Part shown: one piece after another, positions 11,375-22,537 of the stretch
Layout: each line of letters begins with the position of its first letter
How positions within the stretch are numbered: position 1 is the stretch's first letter
Source of the DNA: Ophiodon elongatus
Lineage: Eukaryota; Chordata; Actinopteri; Perciformes; Hexagrammidae
Reading direction: 5' to 3'
Assembly (NCBI GenBank): GCA_016806645.1
Contig: JACSYO010001818.1
Coordinates: 693,001-757,000 of the forward strand
DNA length: 64,000 nucleotides
Program-made: the position numbers and the translations under genes
Notes under the pieces: generated by a model
The model's input: only the letters and a program-made list of their open reading frames with translations
What the model was told of the DNA's origin: nothing
The model's database searches: none

Positions 11375-12316
11375 AAAAGGTACTCATGGCACTTTACATG
11401 GTAAAAACAAACAATCGAGCAATAACAACGTACACAAGAGAGATGACATAACAATAAAGAAACAAAACAAAAACATACTGAAGTAGCATCACAGGTTAAA
11501 AGCAGATTTAAATAAATTAGTTTTAAGTGCTGTTTTGAATTTGGCGAGTGATGGAGAATGTCTGAGGTGCTAGGGGAAGGAGTTCCAGAGGGAGGGGGCA
11601 GCAATGGAGAAGGCCCCGTCGTCCCCAGGTCCGATGTTTAGACCGAGTAGGGGGGTAAGGAGGTTGGCATCGGCAGATCTGAGGTTGCGGGTGGGAGCTT
11701 GTCGGTGACGGAGGTCAGAAAGGTATGAAGGGGTTCAGGGTTGTGAAGGGCTTTGTATGTGATGAGGAGGATCTTGAACTGTATTCTTTGCTGTATGGAG
11801 AGCCAGCGGAGGTTTTGAAGGACTGGGGTGATGTGATCTCGGGTGGAGTGGGAGAGCAGACGGGCAGCTGAGTTCTGGATGTGTTGTAGTTTGTTGATGA
11901 TTTTGGTAGATGTGCCGTACAGGATGCTGTTGCAGTAGTCCAGTCGAGAGGTGATGAAGACGAGGATGAGTGTTTCAGCGGCTCAAGAGGAGAGGGAGGG
12001 GCGTAGACGGGCGATGTTTTTAAGATGAAAGAAGGCGGTTTTTGTGATGTGCTTGACGTGGCGTTCAAAGGAGAGGGTTGGATCGAAGATGACACCGAGG
12101 TTACAGATGTGTGTGGAAGCAGGAACAGTGATGCCATCGATGGAGAGGGAGAAGGTGTGGTGGGATTTGTTTAGTGATTTGGGGCCGATGGTGAGGATTT
12201 CGGATTAGTCGCTATTGAGTTTGAGGAAGTTGGCTTGCATCCAGGTCTTTATATCTGTAAGGCAGTTGGTGATGGCGCAGTAGGTAGTGGGTGTGATGGA
12301 TTTGGTAGCGATGTAG
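11375..12316 (-). mobile_element. 5'-truncated L2-type LINE, minus strand
   Basis: The minus strand encodes the C-terminal end of an L2/CR1-group reverse transcriptase (see 11489-12316), followed by a short 3' region ending at the left edge. The copy lacks the endonuclease and most of the reverse-transcriptase domain, which is normal 5' truncation during target-primed insertion. It lies inside another repeat whose halves flank it, with a possible 6-base near-duplication (AGCTTT/AGCTCT). Three in-frame stops and a frameshift show it is old and inactive. Confidence 0.8.
11489..12316 (-). pseudogene. L2-like LINE ORF2, C-terminal fragment (broken)
   Basis: Reading from 12316 downward gives segments typical of the region C-terminal to the L2 reverse-transcriptase core. 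In order these are IKTWMQANFLKLNSD, LGVIFDPTLSFERHVKHI, FHLKNIARLRPSL, SRLDYCNSILYGTS, LQHIQNSAARLL, DHITPVLQNLRWLSI, RIQFKILLITYKALHN and, after a frameshift near 11730, SYLSDLRHRQ and APSLWNSFP...SPSLAKFKTALKTNLFKSAF. The LDYCNSxLYG, LQxxQNSAARL and ITPVLxxLxWLPI signatures are diagnostic for fish L2 elements. Stops occur at 12205-12207, 11983-11985 and 11570-11572; the natural terminator is at 11489-11491. The 140-codon frame over 11715-12137 is an out-of-frame shadow of this region. Confidence 0.85.
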
Positions 12317-12380
12317 AGCTCTAATGTTACACTGTAGTATTACTACTTTTAAAATGTCTGAGTATTTCTTCCACCACCGA
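12317..12380. repeat. Right part of the dispersed repeat split by L2
   Basis: ACACTGTAGTATTACTACTTTTAAAA followed by CTGAGTATTTCTTCCACCACC is the end of the common fish repeat whose beginning lies at 11305-11374 (usual end: GTATTAGTACTTTTACTTAAG...TGAATACTTCTTCCACCACTG). The order and orientation agree with one repeat interrupted by the L2 copy. Confidence 0.65.
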
Positions 12381-12429
12381 AAGAGATACAATATTGACTG
12401 TTTGACTAATAGCATTAAATGTTCCAAAA

Positions 12430-12778
12430 ACTCCATAACCATACATGTGGATACATGATCGGAATAGCTTCAAATAATGTATAAAAGTTGGAAAAAGTTA
12501 AATAGATAAATAGATTAAATAGTTATCCAATTGGTAAAAAACATCCAGCTACCACTACAGTCGTAGTATGAATGCAAACTTGAGCAAACTTTTATGAAAA
12601 AACATGTTGAAACTTAAACAAATCTTAAACGATATCTAATAATAGTGTTAAATAACATCCATTTTAAAATGAAATGCGATGAGCACAATTGGAGCATGAC
12701 TGGTGGAGTTGATGAAAGGTTACTTGAGTTCATCAGACAGGGCTTTAGGACGCATTAAAGAAAAAAGGTTGGGAACCA
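12430..12778 (-). mobile_element. Probable nonautonomous DNA transposon, hAT-like end
   Basis: Read on the minus strand the segment opens with ATTGGTTCCCAACCTTTTTTC, close to the CAGTGGTTCCCAACCTTTTT end of a common fish hAT-type element. It continues with words I associate with that repeat (GTTTAAGTTTCAACATGTTTTTT, TAACTATTTAATCTATTTATC, TTTTTCCAACTTTTATACAT). No transposase frame is present. The left boundary near 12430 is approximate. Confidence 0.5.
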
Positions 12779-14618
12779 ATGAGTTGGCAAGAGTTGTTAA
12801 TGCAAAAAAAAAAAGTAATTGCTTTTAGCTGTATTTCACAGTGCATTATACTGTTTTGTGACACCTGTAAAATTAGATACACAGCGGGGCCAGTTTCTGT
12901 CATTCCAAACGTCCAACAGGTGAACCGTTTTATTCACAATGTCGCAGCGGGCCAACCGTCCGTCAGCTGGAGACTACCTCCGCCCCTCCAAACGCTTTGC
13001 CATAACAATACATGCTTGGCCCTGATGCAATAGATCCTCTAGTAAATTGGTAACAATTTCACAGAATTTTTTTAGCAGAAAATATTGTTGGAACAATAAC
13101 ACTGCTTGCCAAGGGAATTGAAAGATAATTGTATGAGCCTGTGGCGTTGCTGTTTCATAAGCTTCACGCTCCATTTCTGATTCCCACAAGAAAGCTGTTT
13201 CTTTTTCCTCCTTTGCACATATTTATTTCTGGCACTTCATTTAAGTCTCTATTTATGTATATCTTAAGTCACATGTTCTTCTCTGTCCTTGCAAAAATGG
13301 AAATAGGCACTGTTGTTATCTCTGCAAAAGAAAAGAAAAACAATGTGCATCGTAGCTATTAAGTGCATAACAACGTCTTCAAAAAGGGCAGTTTGAAAAG
13401 AGAGGGCACACCAAAGCTTGAACATGCTGTTGAATAAATACATTAATTATGGGGGAATTACGTGCTGGGGGCATGAGTTGGCTTGCTTTCAAGTGCCAGG
13501 GGTCCTCATAAATATACATTTAAAAGACATGTGGCAAGATCAAGAAGTAACCTCTTAACAATGAACTTTTGTATCATCATCTCTGTGATAAACACCTAGC
13601 ACACGCTGGTAGCCTTGTTAAGAAATCAACACTTTTACTTAATATTAATAAATGTAAATGAATGCTTTGTTTGTTTGAGTTGAGAACTCCTCCAAGTCGT
13701 GGGACACAGTCTGTTTAGATTCAACTCTCTCAATGCAGACAGAAATATCAAATGCCAGTGGTCCCTTGACAGCTGAGCCCCATCCTACTTTTGTCCCACG
13801 ACCCCATGGGATTCCATCACTGCCATGATTTTCCACTCCGTACATCCTGTCAAAGGAATAGCGCATGCTGTGAAAATTGCTCCTATGATTAATATATGAT
13901 GTGCTTATGGAGTCAAAGAGGAGAAACGGCTTTTAGGCAAATCAACAGAAAAGGTGGCGAATTGACCAAGGCAGCATTATTGAATAGTTCCCCACAGTAT
14001 AGGGACGGTTTTAACTGGAAGCACTTTGTACAGCGTCTCTTCTTTTAAATGAACACTGTATTTAGACAGCTTTCATGATGTATCACTTTGCTCAATGAAA
14101 GTGGCATTTTCTTTTTTTTTATCTTGGTTTGCAAAGCATTTTGAATACAGATGCTTTTAATAAATTGGCCCAGTAATGCTCGACATTATTGATGGATGGC
14201 ACCGAGGTGAATGTAATGACACGGAACTGCTACTTTACAAAACTACGTGTGAATTTGTCAGATTTCTGTAAGGCAGCAATAATACAGCAGTATCGGGGAA
14301 ATTTATTAAAATAAAAATGCTATCATGATTCAAACTGCAATAAAGTAAAGGAAATAGTTGTGATTTATACATGAGGAGTTGACAAATCTCACTATAGAAT
14401 GTCAGTGTAGTATACCTGTTTGCTTAACACTGTTAAATATCATTACATTTACCCTTTTGTTGCCATCACCTAGGTGTGGCTTAATAAGCTAGCTGTCTCA
14501 AATGTAACGTTGTCCAAAAACTCTAGAAAAGTTCTGAATACCCAAATAACGTCATTTTTAAATTCAAGACCAGTAGCTAGAGTTGATATTCTTTGAAGTG
14601 TAGTCAGGTTGAAATGTT
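12779..14618. other. Unique noncoding sequence with a balanced-composition patch
   Basis: No gene is recognised. Around 13665-13870 the sequence has balanced base composition and a 73-codon minus-strand frame without a domain; it could be a conserved noncoding element. The rest is A+T-rich. Confidence 0.5.
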
Positions 14619-14668
14619 TCTTTATTTATTTTTATTTTTATTTTTATTTTTTTATTTTTATTTTTGAG
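14619..14668. repeat. (TTTTA)n low-complexity array
   Basis: Imperfect TTTTA/TTTAT units in about 50 bases. A second A/T-rich block with TAAAA units lies at 14788-14826. Confidence 0.9.
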
Positions 14669-17160
14669 CCATTGCTCAAATTGTTTAAATGAATAAATCA
14701 ATAAACAATATATTCCCAGCGAGTGAAGTTGAAGATCGGTCGAAATGAGCTTTCAATTTTGACCTTCAAAGTCAAAAGCTGTATTTATTTATTTTTCTCT
14801 CAGAAAAAAATAAAATAAAATAAAAGCATTGCAAAGACGACTCAGCTTAGCTCACTGTTAGCCTTCAGCTACACATTCCGAGACGTCATGGCAACTGCCG
14901 GAGTCGGAGATGATGCAGAATGTCAATGCGAATGTGGCACCGACTTCAGAAGATTTAGATACGGCACTCAGTGAACTGTTTGCCGATTTCAGCCACAGTC
15001 GCGCTATCAATCTTTATTTCTTATAATAAAGTGAACAAGTGAAGACTAGTACATGGACACAAACTGCCAAAAGATCGAAACAAAGCAATACCAAGAAAAA
15101 CGACAAAACAAAGAGGACTTAAGCAAACTGACAAATACAACATGGGACAATAAGAGTGGAAGACGGAGATCCAGCACAAAACTGTGTCTGCAGATGAGTA
15201 GTTGAGTTTACGTGCATTTGAGTCCTGTGTGTGATCGGGATAATAGTAAGGGGTGTTGAATGAGGCTCGGGGGTATAATAGGATATATATATATACAAAT
15301 ATATATGCATTGCTATATTGCTTTTTACAGTAAAGGGCGCCAACAGGGACTTCTCAGTACATTCAGGTGTATCTCGTAAACTCTGAGAAACTCAAGCTGT
15401 TGTTTTCAATTACCCTCCTGTGATCTAGCTCCAGCTTCTTTTTTGTTGTTTAACTCTCTGTTCCTAATTGACTGGTGAAATACGTTATTAAATACGTTAT
15501 TTAAATTTGACTACATGGCGTTTGTGTGATACATTCCAAAACCAAACATCACACATGACACCATGAAGACTACATAGTTTTTGAAGAAATTGAAAATATA
15601 AATGACAGTTGACGGGTCATACAACCAGGCGTGTGCAGAGTAGACTGTCCGACCCTGCTGCAGTAAAAGGAGAGCTTCTCTAAATACTACCACTTTTGTC
15701 CACAGAGGCCGCAAAAACCAACACAAAATGAACATTCCTTGTCGGAGCTTTGAGCAACACGTTAAATATTGAAGTCACTGTACACATGATATATTAACTC
15801 ATGACTTTTAGTTAATTTGGTTTATTATGTTGGTTGGTTATTCCAGTCAGACAGGCATTATATATGTGCATGCTATCACATACGCTGGGGCCATGCATCA
15901 TGATGGTTCCCTTTTACATCCCTAGCGGTCTTCCCATTTCATTGCGACTCCATGGCTTTGCACATGGTTGCTTTACAATCTGTAACCCTACGCCCAGGTG
16001 TTTCCTCAACTCCATCTGTTCCGTCTGTGCATGAGAGCTTCATCATGGAGTCACTGCTCATGGTTGCTTCTACACAGCATGCATATTGGGACGACAACTC
16101 TTTGGTACAAGAGGAATCATTTTGATTCCAGAATTAAATATAAAATGGGCACTGTTCTGGTGCTATTTTGCAGATGGAAACAAGAATAAACAAATGCTAC
16201 TGATTATCAGTGATGTGACTATGCTGGCTGTGGCATTACATTCAATACTCAGTTTTATTGCATGGTGTAAAAACACAAAACATTGTGTGATTAGACCACT
16301 TTTGTGGTTATTTGTATAATAAAGAAATCAAGGCGTGTAATAACAAAACATTCCTTTAATGGTCATTTCTGTAATAATTTTGGAGGGGGATGTTAACATG
16401 TGTGCCTTCATGATCATCAGCATAACTGTCAAGGTCAAAACTGAGCAGTAGTGACAATACTAATTGAGAGACGAAATGGCAATTCAATTTTGCACTAATT
16501 TACCGACTGATCTGCCGACTGTCGGCTGCTGCAGAAGCACACATGCGGGTGGCACATTTTCACTGGCTCTCTGCTGCCCATTATTTTTGTCGTCTCCCTT
16601 CACAGATCAAGGCTACAGATGACTTTTGTCAGCCATCAGATGCTGTGTGGCAGATGTCACAGCATTTATTGTCACCATGATTTATTGGTTGCGAATGACC
16701 ACAGCCACGGGGAAGAACACATCAAAAAGGCCAGGCGCTGTTGAAGGGGAGCTACTGAATGCCAACTCCTCCAACAACTTTCATCCCATCCCTCTTAGGA
16801 CCGCGCATTTTGCTTCTGGTTATTGTTTGGCCATCTGCTGTATTCCGAGCCTGTTTGACTGCACCGCTAAGCAAACACGGAGTCCATGCCAAATACCGTC
16901 ACCTTCCTTTTGCCCCTCTAATTCGACCCTACTGTGTTTCTTCAGTGAAATCAGGCAGTGATTCATTTAAAAAACTCATATGGCAGAGGTTCATTTCTAC
17001 AAGAAAATCACCTGTTTTTAATCGGCTATTTTCCCCAATTTATTCATTGCCAACATTTTCTTTTTTTTTATAAAGAGTCTACATGTGCATGTTAAATACA
17101 TACATATAGACAGCCGCATAACGGCAATCTTGTCATCCGTATAAAGGCCTTTATACATCA
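14669..17160. other. Noncoding sequence, candidate regulatory patches
   Basis: No recognisable gene. At 14870-15025 a G+C-balanced patch contains short open frames in two phases without a known domain. At 16590-16960 two overlapping frames (111 and 104 codons) run through a balanced, repeat-free patch; neither has a domain. A TATATATATAC run lies near 15282-15310. Confidence 0.45.
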
Positions 17161-17171
17161 GGGGGGGGGGG
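17161..17171 (+). repeat. Poly-G run
   Basis: Eleven consecutive G residues. Confidence 0.9.
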
Positions 17172-18483
17172 CAAATATACTACACACAAAAAGGTAAAAT
17201 AGTATAATAGTATACCGGCCGCCAATTTCTGTTGGTTGCAACACTTTTCAATCACAGGTTCTAATAGAGCCGCGCATGCAGAGCATCAACTACCGGGGTT
17301 CCACACGACATTGACGTCTTCATTAGCTTCATTGGGATCTTCTAGAGCAGTCGGAATCAAATTACCTCCCTCCCACATACTGTTTTCCCACCCATGTGCC
17401 ACAAATGTGCAACAACCATTTACATTAAATCTACAATGCATGAACAATGTTTAGTTTTAATGTTTGAAGTTGATTTGAAGTTAACGTTTATGTATTAACA
17501 CAGTCTTTCTTCTATTTGCATGCATGCCACAGATATTTGCTTACCTTTTTGTTTTGCTTTTTTGTTGTCATAACATCATCATGCATTAACAATGCTTTGG
17601 TTACCGTGGGTATGTTATAGAAAGTACATGATTAATAAAATGATATGTTTGTAAGTTGGAATAATATAATTTCCGCAACGTTGTATGTGAATTTAATTCT
17701 CGAGACAAGCTGCATCACAAACAAACATTTTCATACATAATTAGGTAAAATGAAACTTAATTAATTAATATGCATTTTTTTTCCTAGAAGGAAACAATTG
17801 CTATGAATGTAAAATGCAGTTACATTAAAGTCAACCACAAATAATTAAAGCTGCAAAGAGTACGTTTTCACGATTCCATTTAAGCAAAGTTGACAGCGCA
17901 TGCTGCATCATCCTTGTGAAGTTGTTTCAAGTCAGTGTTGTCGGTATGCGGTGGTAATACAAATATGTATTAAACCATTTCTTAAAAAAAAATACATGTA
18001 AGTGCACTTCAACCTCAAACAGAAACACCTTGGGACGTGATACAGGTAGCTGAGCAATGTTGAATGTTGACATCAACAGAAACTATTTCTCTATTTCCTT
18101 CACTCACTCGTATTTAAAATTCATATTCCAAATATGCATGAGGTCAACACTAAAAAGCTAGTAATATCCGGCGGCACTGCATTGAATATGAAGGAGAAAA
18201 AAAAGCTTTCGTCGAACTGTGTTACCTTTGTTTCTCCTCCACAACTGAATACGTTTGCAGAATCATTCAGCAGAAATTATGAACGTAGCTTTCAAAGACC
18301 TCTCTGCAAATGTTATTAAGAGTGGAATTCAGTTTAACAAATTGTAAAAACGCCTAACTGCCACTCATAGCTTGTCTGTTAAATGAATTATGATGGCAAA
18401 GCATTCCGCTGATGTTTCACCTTCAAGGCTGACCTTGTGATGGCGATTCGCTGCTGATGCCTGCCAGAGATAAAGGCTATGAG
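17172..18483. other. Unique A+T-rich noncoding sequence
   Basis: No gene or repeat family is recognised. Several TTAATTAATTAAT-like words near 17755-17775 reflect A+T richness. Confidence 0.6.
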
Positions 18484-18530
18484 CCCCCTCTCAACCCCCA
18501 CCCCACAACCCCCCCTCCCCCCCTCCCACG
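18484..18530 (-). other. C-rich tract, potential G-quadruplex on the minus strand
   Basis: Six or more runs of three to seven C residues are separated by one to four bases over about 47 bases. The complementary strand could form a G-quadruplex. The surrounding 79-codon Pro-rich frame is a by-product of this composition. Confidence 0.5.
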
Positions 18531-19339
18531 CCAAGGACGCACGCATCATCGCTTTACTGGCCTATCTGCCCGGGTGATGCATGGCTCCTATAGCCAGTCA
18601 GTCGGAGGCAGTATTTATAACAAACTGTGTGAGGCAGCAACCAACTCATCACCGTCGAGACCTCAGAAGCCTTGTTCTCCCGGTGCACTCGCGTAGCTTT
18701 TGTTATATGCTGTGTGCATGAAAAATAAATAAAAATGAATGCATTTCTTTCACTGTGTAAATGGAAATGAAATGTCAAAGGGCGCCGAACGTGTGAGATG
18801 AGTTAAGAGACAGGAATTAGACCATCGTATCAATAGATCCTTCAGATCAATTTGTTGCAACAGTGTTAACAAAGACACGGCACACGTTAGCGAGAGGATA
18901 GAATCAAATGAAGGATGAACGATCCTGCACCTGCCAAATGCTATTTAAAAAAAATAAATAAATAAAAAAAGAAAGAAAGTGAGACAACATCTGCACAACA
19001 GAGTGAGGAAAGGAAGTCTTGTGACTGGCGGGGAAGTGAACAGCAAAGAACAGTCATTGCTTGAAATTCATTAGGTATCAGTGGGAGACCAAGCACTGAC
19101 AGGTGTTTATGTAAATCATCTGCGAACGGATTTCTTCTCGCTAATGAAAACAGCAGTCTCAGAATAATGTGAAGCAAGTGGAAGTAAATGATGGTCCAGT
19201 CGTGAAGTCATGAGCTCACTGTAAACCTCACCGTGTGCTGTTCAGGTCTATCTGTTGTTCAAGTAAACAAGTATTTACTTTAAAATGAAAACAATTACAC
19301 CTTGAATACATGATATGAAAAATAAGAAAAATGTCCCAT
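18531..19339. other. Unique noncoding sequence
   Basis: Nothing recognised apart from an A-rich AAATAAATAAAT tract near 18948-18972. Confidence 0.6.
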
Positions 19340-19600
19340 GGACCAGGATCACGCAACAGGCCCTCGTCTCCCTCGTCCTGCCGCGTGACTCCAGTGGCTT
19401 CCGTTGCGCGCGTCACGTCACGCCTCGCTGACGTCTGTGCGCCCCAGAAGTCCCGTCACATCCATCTGCGCGTCCTTTGATATTCCTTCGAAGTCCCCGT
19501 CGTCTGTCGTCATGCGGTGGGGTCCTTTCACCGTCCCGTCGCCGTTTTAGTAGGTCATCCTGCTGCCCGTTCCGCTTCAAAGGACGATCACGCAATACAT
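19340..19600. other. CpG-dense patch
   Basis: About two dozen CpG dinucleotides occur within roughly 200 bases, in sharp contrast to the A+T-rich flanks. GTCACGTCACG and CTGACGTCTG resemble CRE/ATF sites. GGATCACGCAACAGG near 19347 and CGATCACGCAATACA near 19585 are near-direct repeats bounding the patch. The 60-codon Arg/Asp-rich minus-strand frame follows from CGN codons and is not convincing. This may be an unmethylated regulatory island or a recent insertion. Confidence 0.45.
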
Positions 19601-19673
19601 TGTATCTAACTGCCGTGGCATAATTTACAGACGGTAACCATAATACAATTTAAGCATACGGTAGTTTTAACAC

Positions 19674-19776
19674 ATGGTAATTATGAAATAGTCTGACCAT
19701 ACGGTAATTATGAAATAGTCTAAACATACTGATTATGAAATAGTTACAAAATATTAATTATGAAAAAGTTACACAA
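19674..19776 (+). repeat. 27-bp tandem repeat, about four units
   Basis: The units have the pattern GGTAATTATGAAATAGTCT plus a short variable end ending in CAT. The first two are nearly identical and the last two diverged (ATTATGAAATAGTTAC, AATTATGAAAAAGTTAC). Confidence 0.8.
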
Positions 19777-20504
19777 TAAAGGCATAAGACAGTTGCTTTA
19801 GGAGCTTTCTTCATTCAACCTTAACAATACTCATATCTTTTAAGTTTTTCAAGCAGACACAAAGAAGTAATACCGGTGACATATAAGCTGCAACAAGCAA
19901 AAACAAAACAGTTCTATCTAATAATGTTGGGCCGCAGCTATGCTATCTGCACTTCACCGTCGCCTTGGAATTCATGTGGAGGTGGTTTTAATCACGGAGG
20001 AAGTCTACTATGGGGTCTTTGCTGCACTTTGGACACTTTTAAGCTGAAATGACGAATGATGAAAATAAACCCTCAACAGAATAAAGTTCACTCAGGTCAC
20101 TGGAAGGCAAAGGCTGCACCCTAGCAACAAACAACGGAGGAGACTTTTAAAGGGAGGGAAGTATTCCCTCGAGACGGCAGTAGGGACAAAAAAAGATTAC
20201 AGAGAGGGTTTGTTTTTCTATACTTTGTTATTTTGGACAAAAAAACAAAGACATTAAGGAGCTTTGATGAAGATATTTGTTGTCTTAATGCAATGCAGAG
20301 CTATTTAATCATCCAGCAGTTGAAGTGTTCACTGTGCAGCTGTACAATCTGGGAAAACAAAAGTATCGGATTAGGATTTAGGTACTTAATATTAAGTGTC
20401 TGGAAATGGGAACAGGGGCAAGAAAATCTTGATGTGGACATTCCTACTGAACACAACGTACACCTGAGCTTATCGGGCTAGCATTGATTTTCCAATATTG
20501 ATCA
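19777..20504. other. Unique noncoding sequence
   Basis: No gene recognised. The 82-codon plus-strand frame at 20233-20481 lacks a domain. Confidence 0.55.
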
Positions 20505-20725
20505 TAATTCAAAGTATTAAACCAATTATATGTTGACCTGATGGTGGCACGAGTCAAGTCAAGAGATCAGGTTATGTCTATCCATCCTAAGGAGGACATG
20601 AATACCTGTATCAAATTTTATCCATCCAATCATTGTCGAGCATGGAGGCCCTGGACGAGTAGTCAGGGGATCAGCAAACGCAGTGTGGGGACCATGAATA
20701 TCTGCATGAAATGTAGCATACTGAG
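20505..20725 (+). repeat. Percomorph dispersed repeat (CATGAATGTCTGTACC family), copy A
   Basis: The order is AAAGTATTAAACCAATTA, TTGACCTGATGGTGGCACGAG, CATCCTAAGGAGGACATGAAT, ACCTGTATCAAATTTTATCCATCCAATCATTGT, then a second pass AGTCAGGGGATCAGCAAA...GGGGACCATGAATATCTGCATGAAATG. This follows the known fish repeat with two tandem half-units. A fuller copy lies at 25270-25600. The 74- and 105-codon frames on both strands are by-products. Confidence 0.7.
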
Positions 20726-20845
20726 CTCCATAAACCAATGCAATGTTCCTATAATGTCTCGCTGAAGGTCTATATGTTCTTACTACTTCAGAATGCCAAC
20801 ATTTGGTTGACTTCTTACTGACAAGAAGTAAGATGTTGCTTATCG

Positions 20846-21038
20846 ATGGCCAAAGTGCAAAACCTCCTATCTGCAAAATTATTTTTTTTTTATTTCTTTT
20901 TGTATTTTTTTTTATTTTGTATTATGTTATGTATTGGGTATCTTTAACAAATAGAATTCTGCAAGAAAACAACAAGTTTTTTTTTTGTATTCCCAAAAAA
21001 GTGCATTGTTCAGATAGGAGGTTTTGCTCTTCGGCCAT
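20846..21038. mobile_element. 193-bp MITE with 28-bp terminal inverted repeats
   Basis: The left end ATGGCCAAAGTGCAAAACCT (20846 onward, 28 bases) is matched by the inverted right end at 21011-21038 with two mismatches. The interior is T/A-rich and noncoding. A related copy starts at 63858 and shares the left end plus the internal words TTTGTATTATTTATTGGGTATC and TTAACAAATAG-ATTCTGCAAGAA. No convincing target-site duplication is visible. The superfamily is undetermined. Confidence 0.8.
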
Positions 21039-22337
21039 GGTTACGCGTCAGTGTGACATTGATACGATGTAGCACGAGTGTAAAGCTCGTTGAGGCAAAT
21101 GTGTGACTTTGGTTGACACATTTGACACTTGACACATCACTTAAAGGAAGTAGCAACACAATATTGGCTTGAGACCATTTGATAAGTTTCTCACTTTCAA
21201 TTGGTATCATCCAGTTATTTCTCATAGTGACATCAATTAACACAATCTGATAAATATTCAAAGTTCTTTTCATATCCCGTCATGGGAGAACAAAATGGAG
21301 ACAGTGCACAAGGCTTACATCTTATGAATGACTCATTAACTTTCATCACAAGCTGTCATTACACTGTTTGTTGCTCATATGTTGTGCCTTTCAACATCTG
21401 CCAAGACACTGTTAAAACAATCTGACAATGTTCAAGAAAAAGAAAAAAAGTCAAAGTTGCCGCAACTGTGAACTGCAGAGTTTAATAATTGGCTGATATG
21501 CACATGCCAAAAAAAAAAAGAGAAAAAATGTAAATGCTAAAGTGATTTATGGAAAGCTTAATTACATTGTCTTCATGCTACTGTATCTGTCACATCCACA
21601 GCTGTTCCACAAACTTCAAAACAATGCATACTTTTGGCTTGTTTATGTAACTTGTCTACAGGGGGCAAGTATGTTAATGCTGAGTCCTTGATATTCAAGT
21701 GGAGCCTCCCTATTTATAGTGTGCGCAGCATTTCTTTGCACCAACTCACTCTAATGAAAACTTTCCCTATTTCATGTATTGCAACCTGGGCTGCATGACC
21801 TTAAAATACAGTTGTAGAAATGCTTTTGACCAACAATTTGATGGAATTTCATGTCTGACAAAAGCAATCTATAAAAACCTGTAACACGGCTCGAGTTCCC
21901 TTTTCCATTTGATGTTTCACCACATTTTAACAAGGCTTTTAGTACAGTAGTAACAAATAAGGCAAAAAATGCCTTTATGTGTCGAGTCCTTCGCGTGTCT
22001 CAAAAATTGTTCATCCAATCTACTACATACTCAGCGGGAGTATTGCTAGGGACTGAAGGACGCGCAGTGTCGAAGCTGGTGCGATGTGGACACGTTCATT
22101 AATAAACTCAGAATTAACAAGCCAATGGCCAGCAGCGTAGGAGGGGCTCGCTGAGTCCAGTTAACGTTACAAATGAACTCTTTCCTTCATTTCCCTGGAG
22201 TCAAGGAGCGATGAGCAGGTTCTCGATGACGCTGCAAGCAGCAATACGACAGTGCCAAGCGACAGTACCGCTCCGAAACGGGCACATGCTCTGGTGTTAT
22301 GGGCCGGCCTATCTCTTGGACCGGACGTGACCAGTGA
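21039..22337. other. Noncoding sequence; more G+C-rich at the right
   Basis: No gene recognised. From about 21960 to 22337 the sequence is richer in CpG and could belong to the mobile element whose end lies at 22338-22537, but I could not match an opposite terminus. Confidence 0.5.
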
Positions 22338-22537
22338 CTTCTCTTTTGGTAACCTCGCAATGACGCGCCAGGCTAGCTGTTTACCCTCGCTTCCAGTAAA
22401 TATCGTAAGCTTAGCTAAGCAGCTTCTGGATGTAGCTTTATAGTCACAGCACAGACTTCAGAGTGGTACTTTCTTGCTTTCTAAACTCACTCTCGGCAGC
22501 ACAACATGCTCTCAAAATGTTGAACTACTCCTTTAAG
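22338..22537 (-). mobile_element. MITE arm (TTAAAGG...AGTTCAACATTTT family)
   Basis: In plus orientation the modules are TTTTGGTAACC, CCAGGCTAGCTGTTTACCC, GCTTCCAGTAAATATCGTAAGCTTAGCTAAGC, TGGATGTAGCTTTAT, AGAGTGGTA and ACTCTCGGCA, ending AAAATGTTGAACTACTCCTTTAAGG. This is the right half of a very common perch-like fish nonautonomous element. Read inward from the minus strand its end (CCTTAAAGGAGTAGTTCAACA) resembles the termini at 54257 and 56043. The opposite end was not found, so the copy is partial. Confidence 0.75.

Noticed and set aside
11715..12137. 140-codon minus-strand open frame, the longest in the window
   Set aside because: It is the wrong phase of the L2 ORF2 remnant; the adjacent frame carries the L2 signatures. 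The Ser/Pro/Thr-rich product is a frame artefact.
16626..17073. Two overlapping plus-strand frames of 111 and 104 codons
   Set aside because: Overlap in two phases within one patch, no domain, no splice context; more consistent with stop-poor noncoding DNA.
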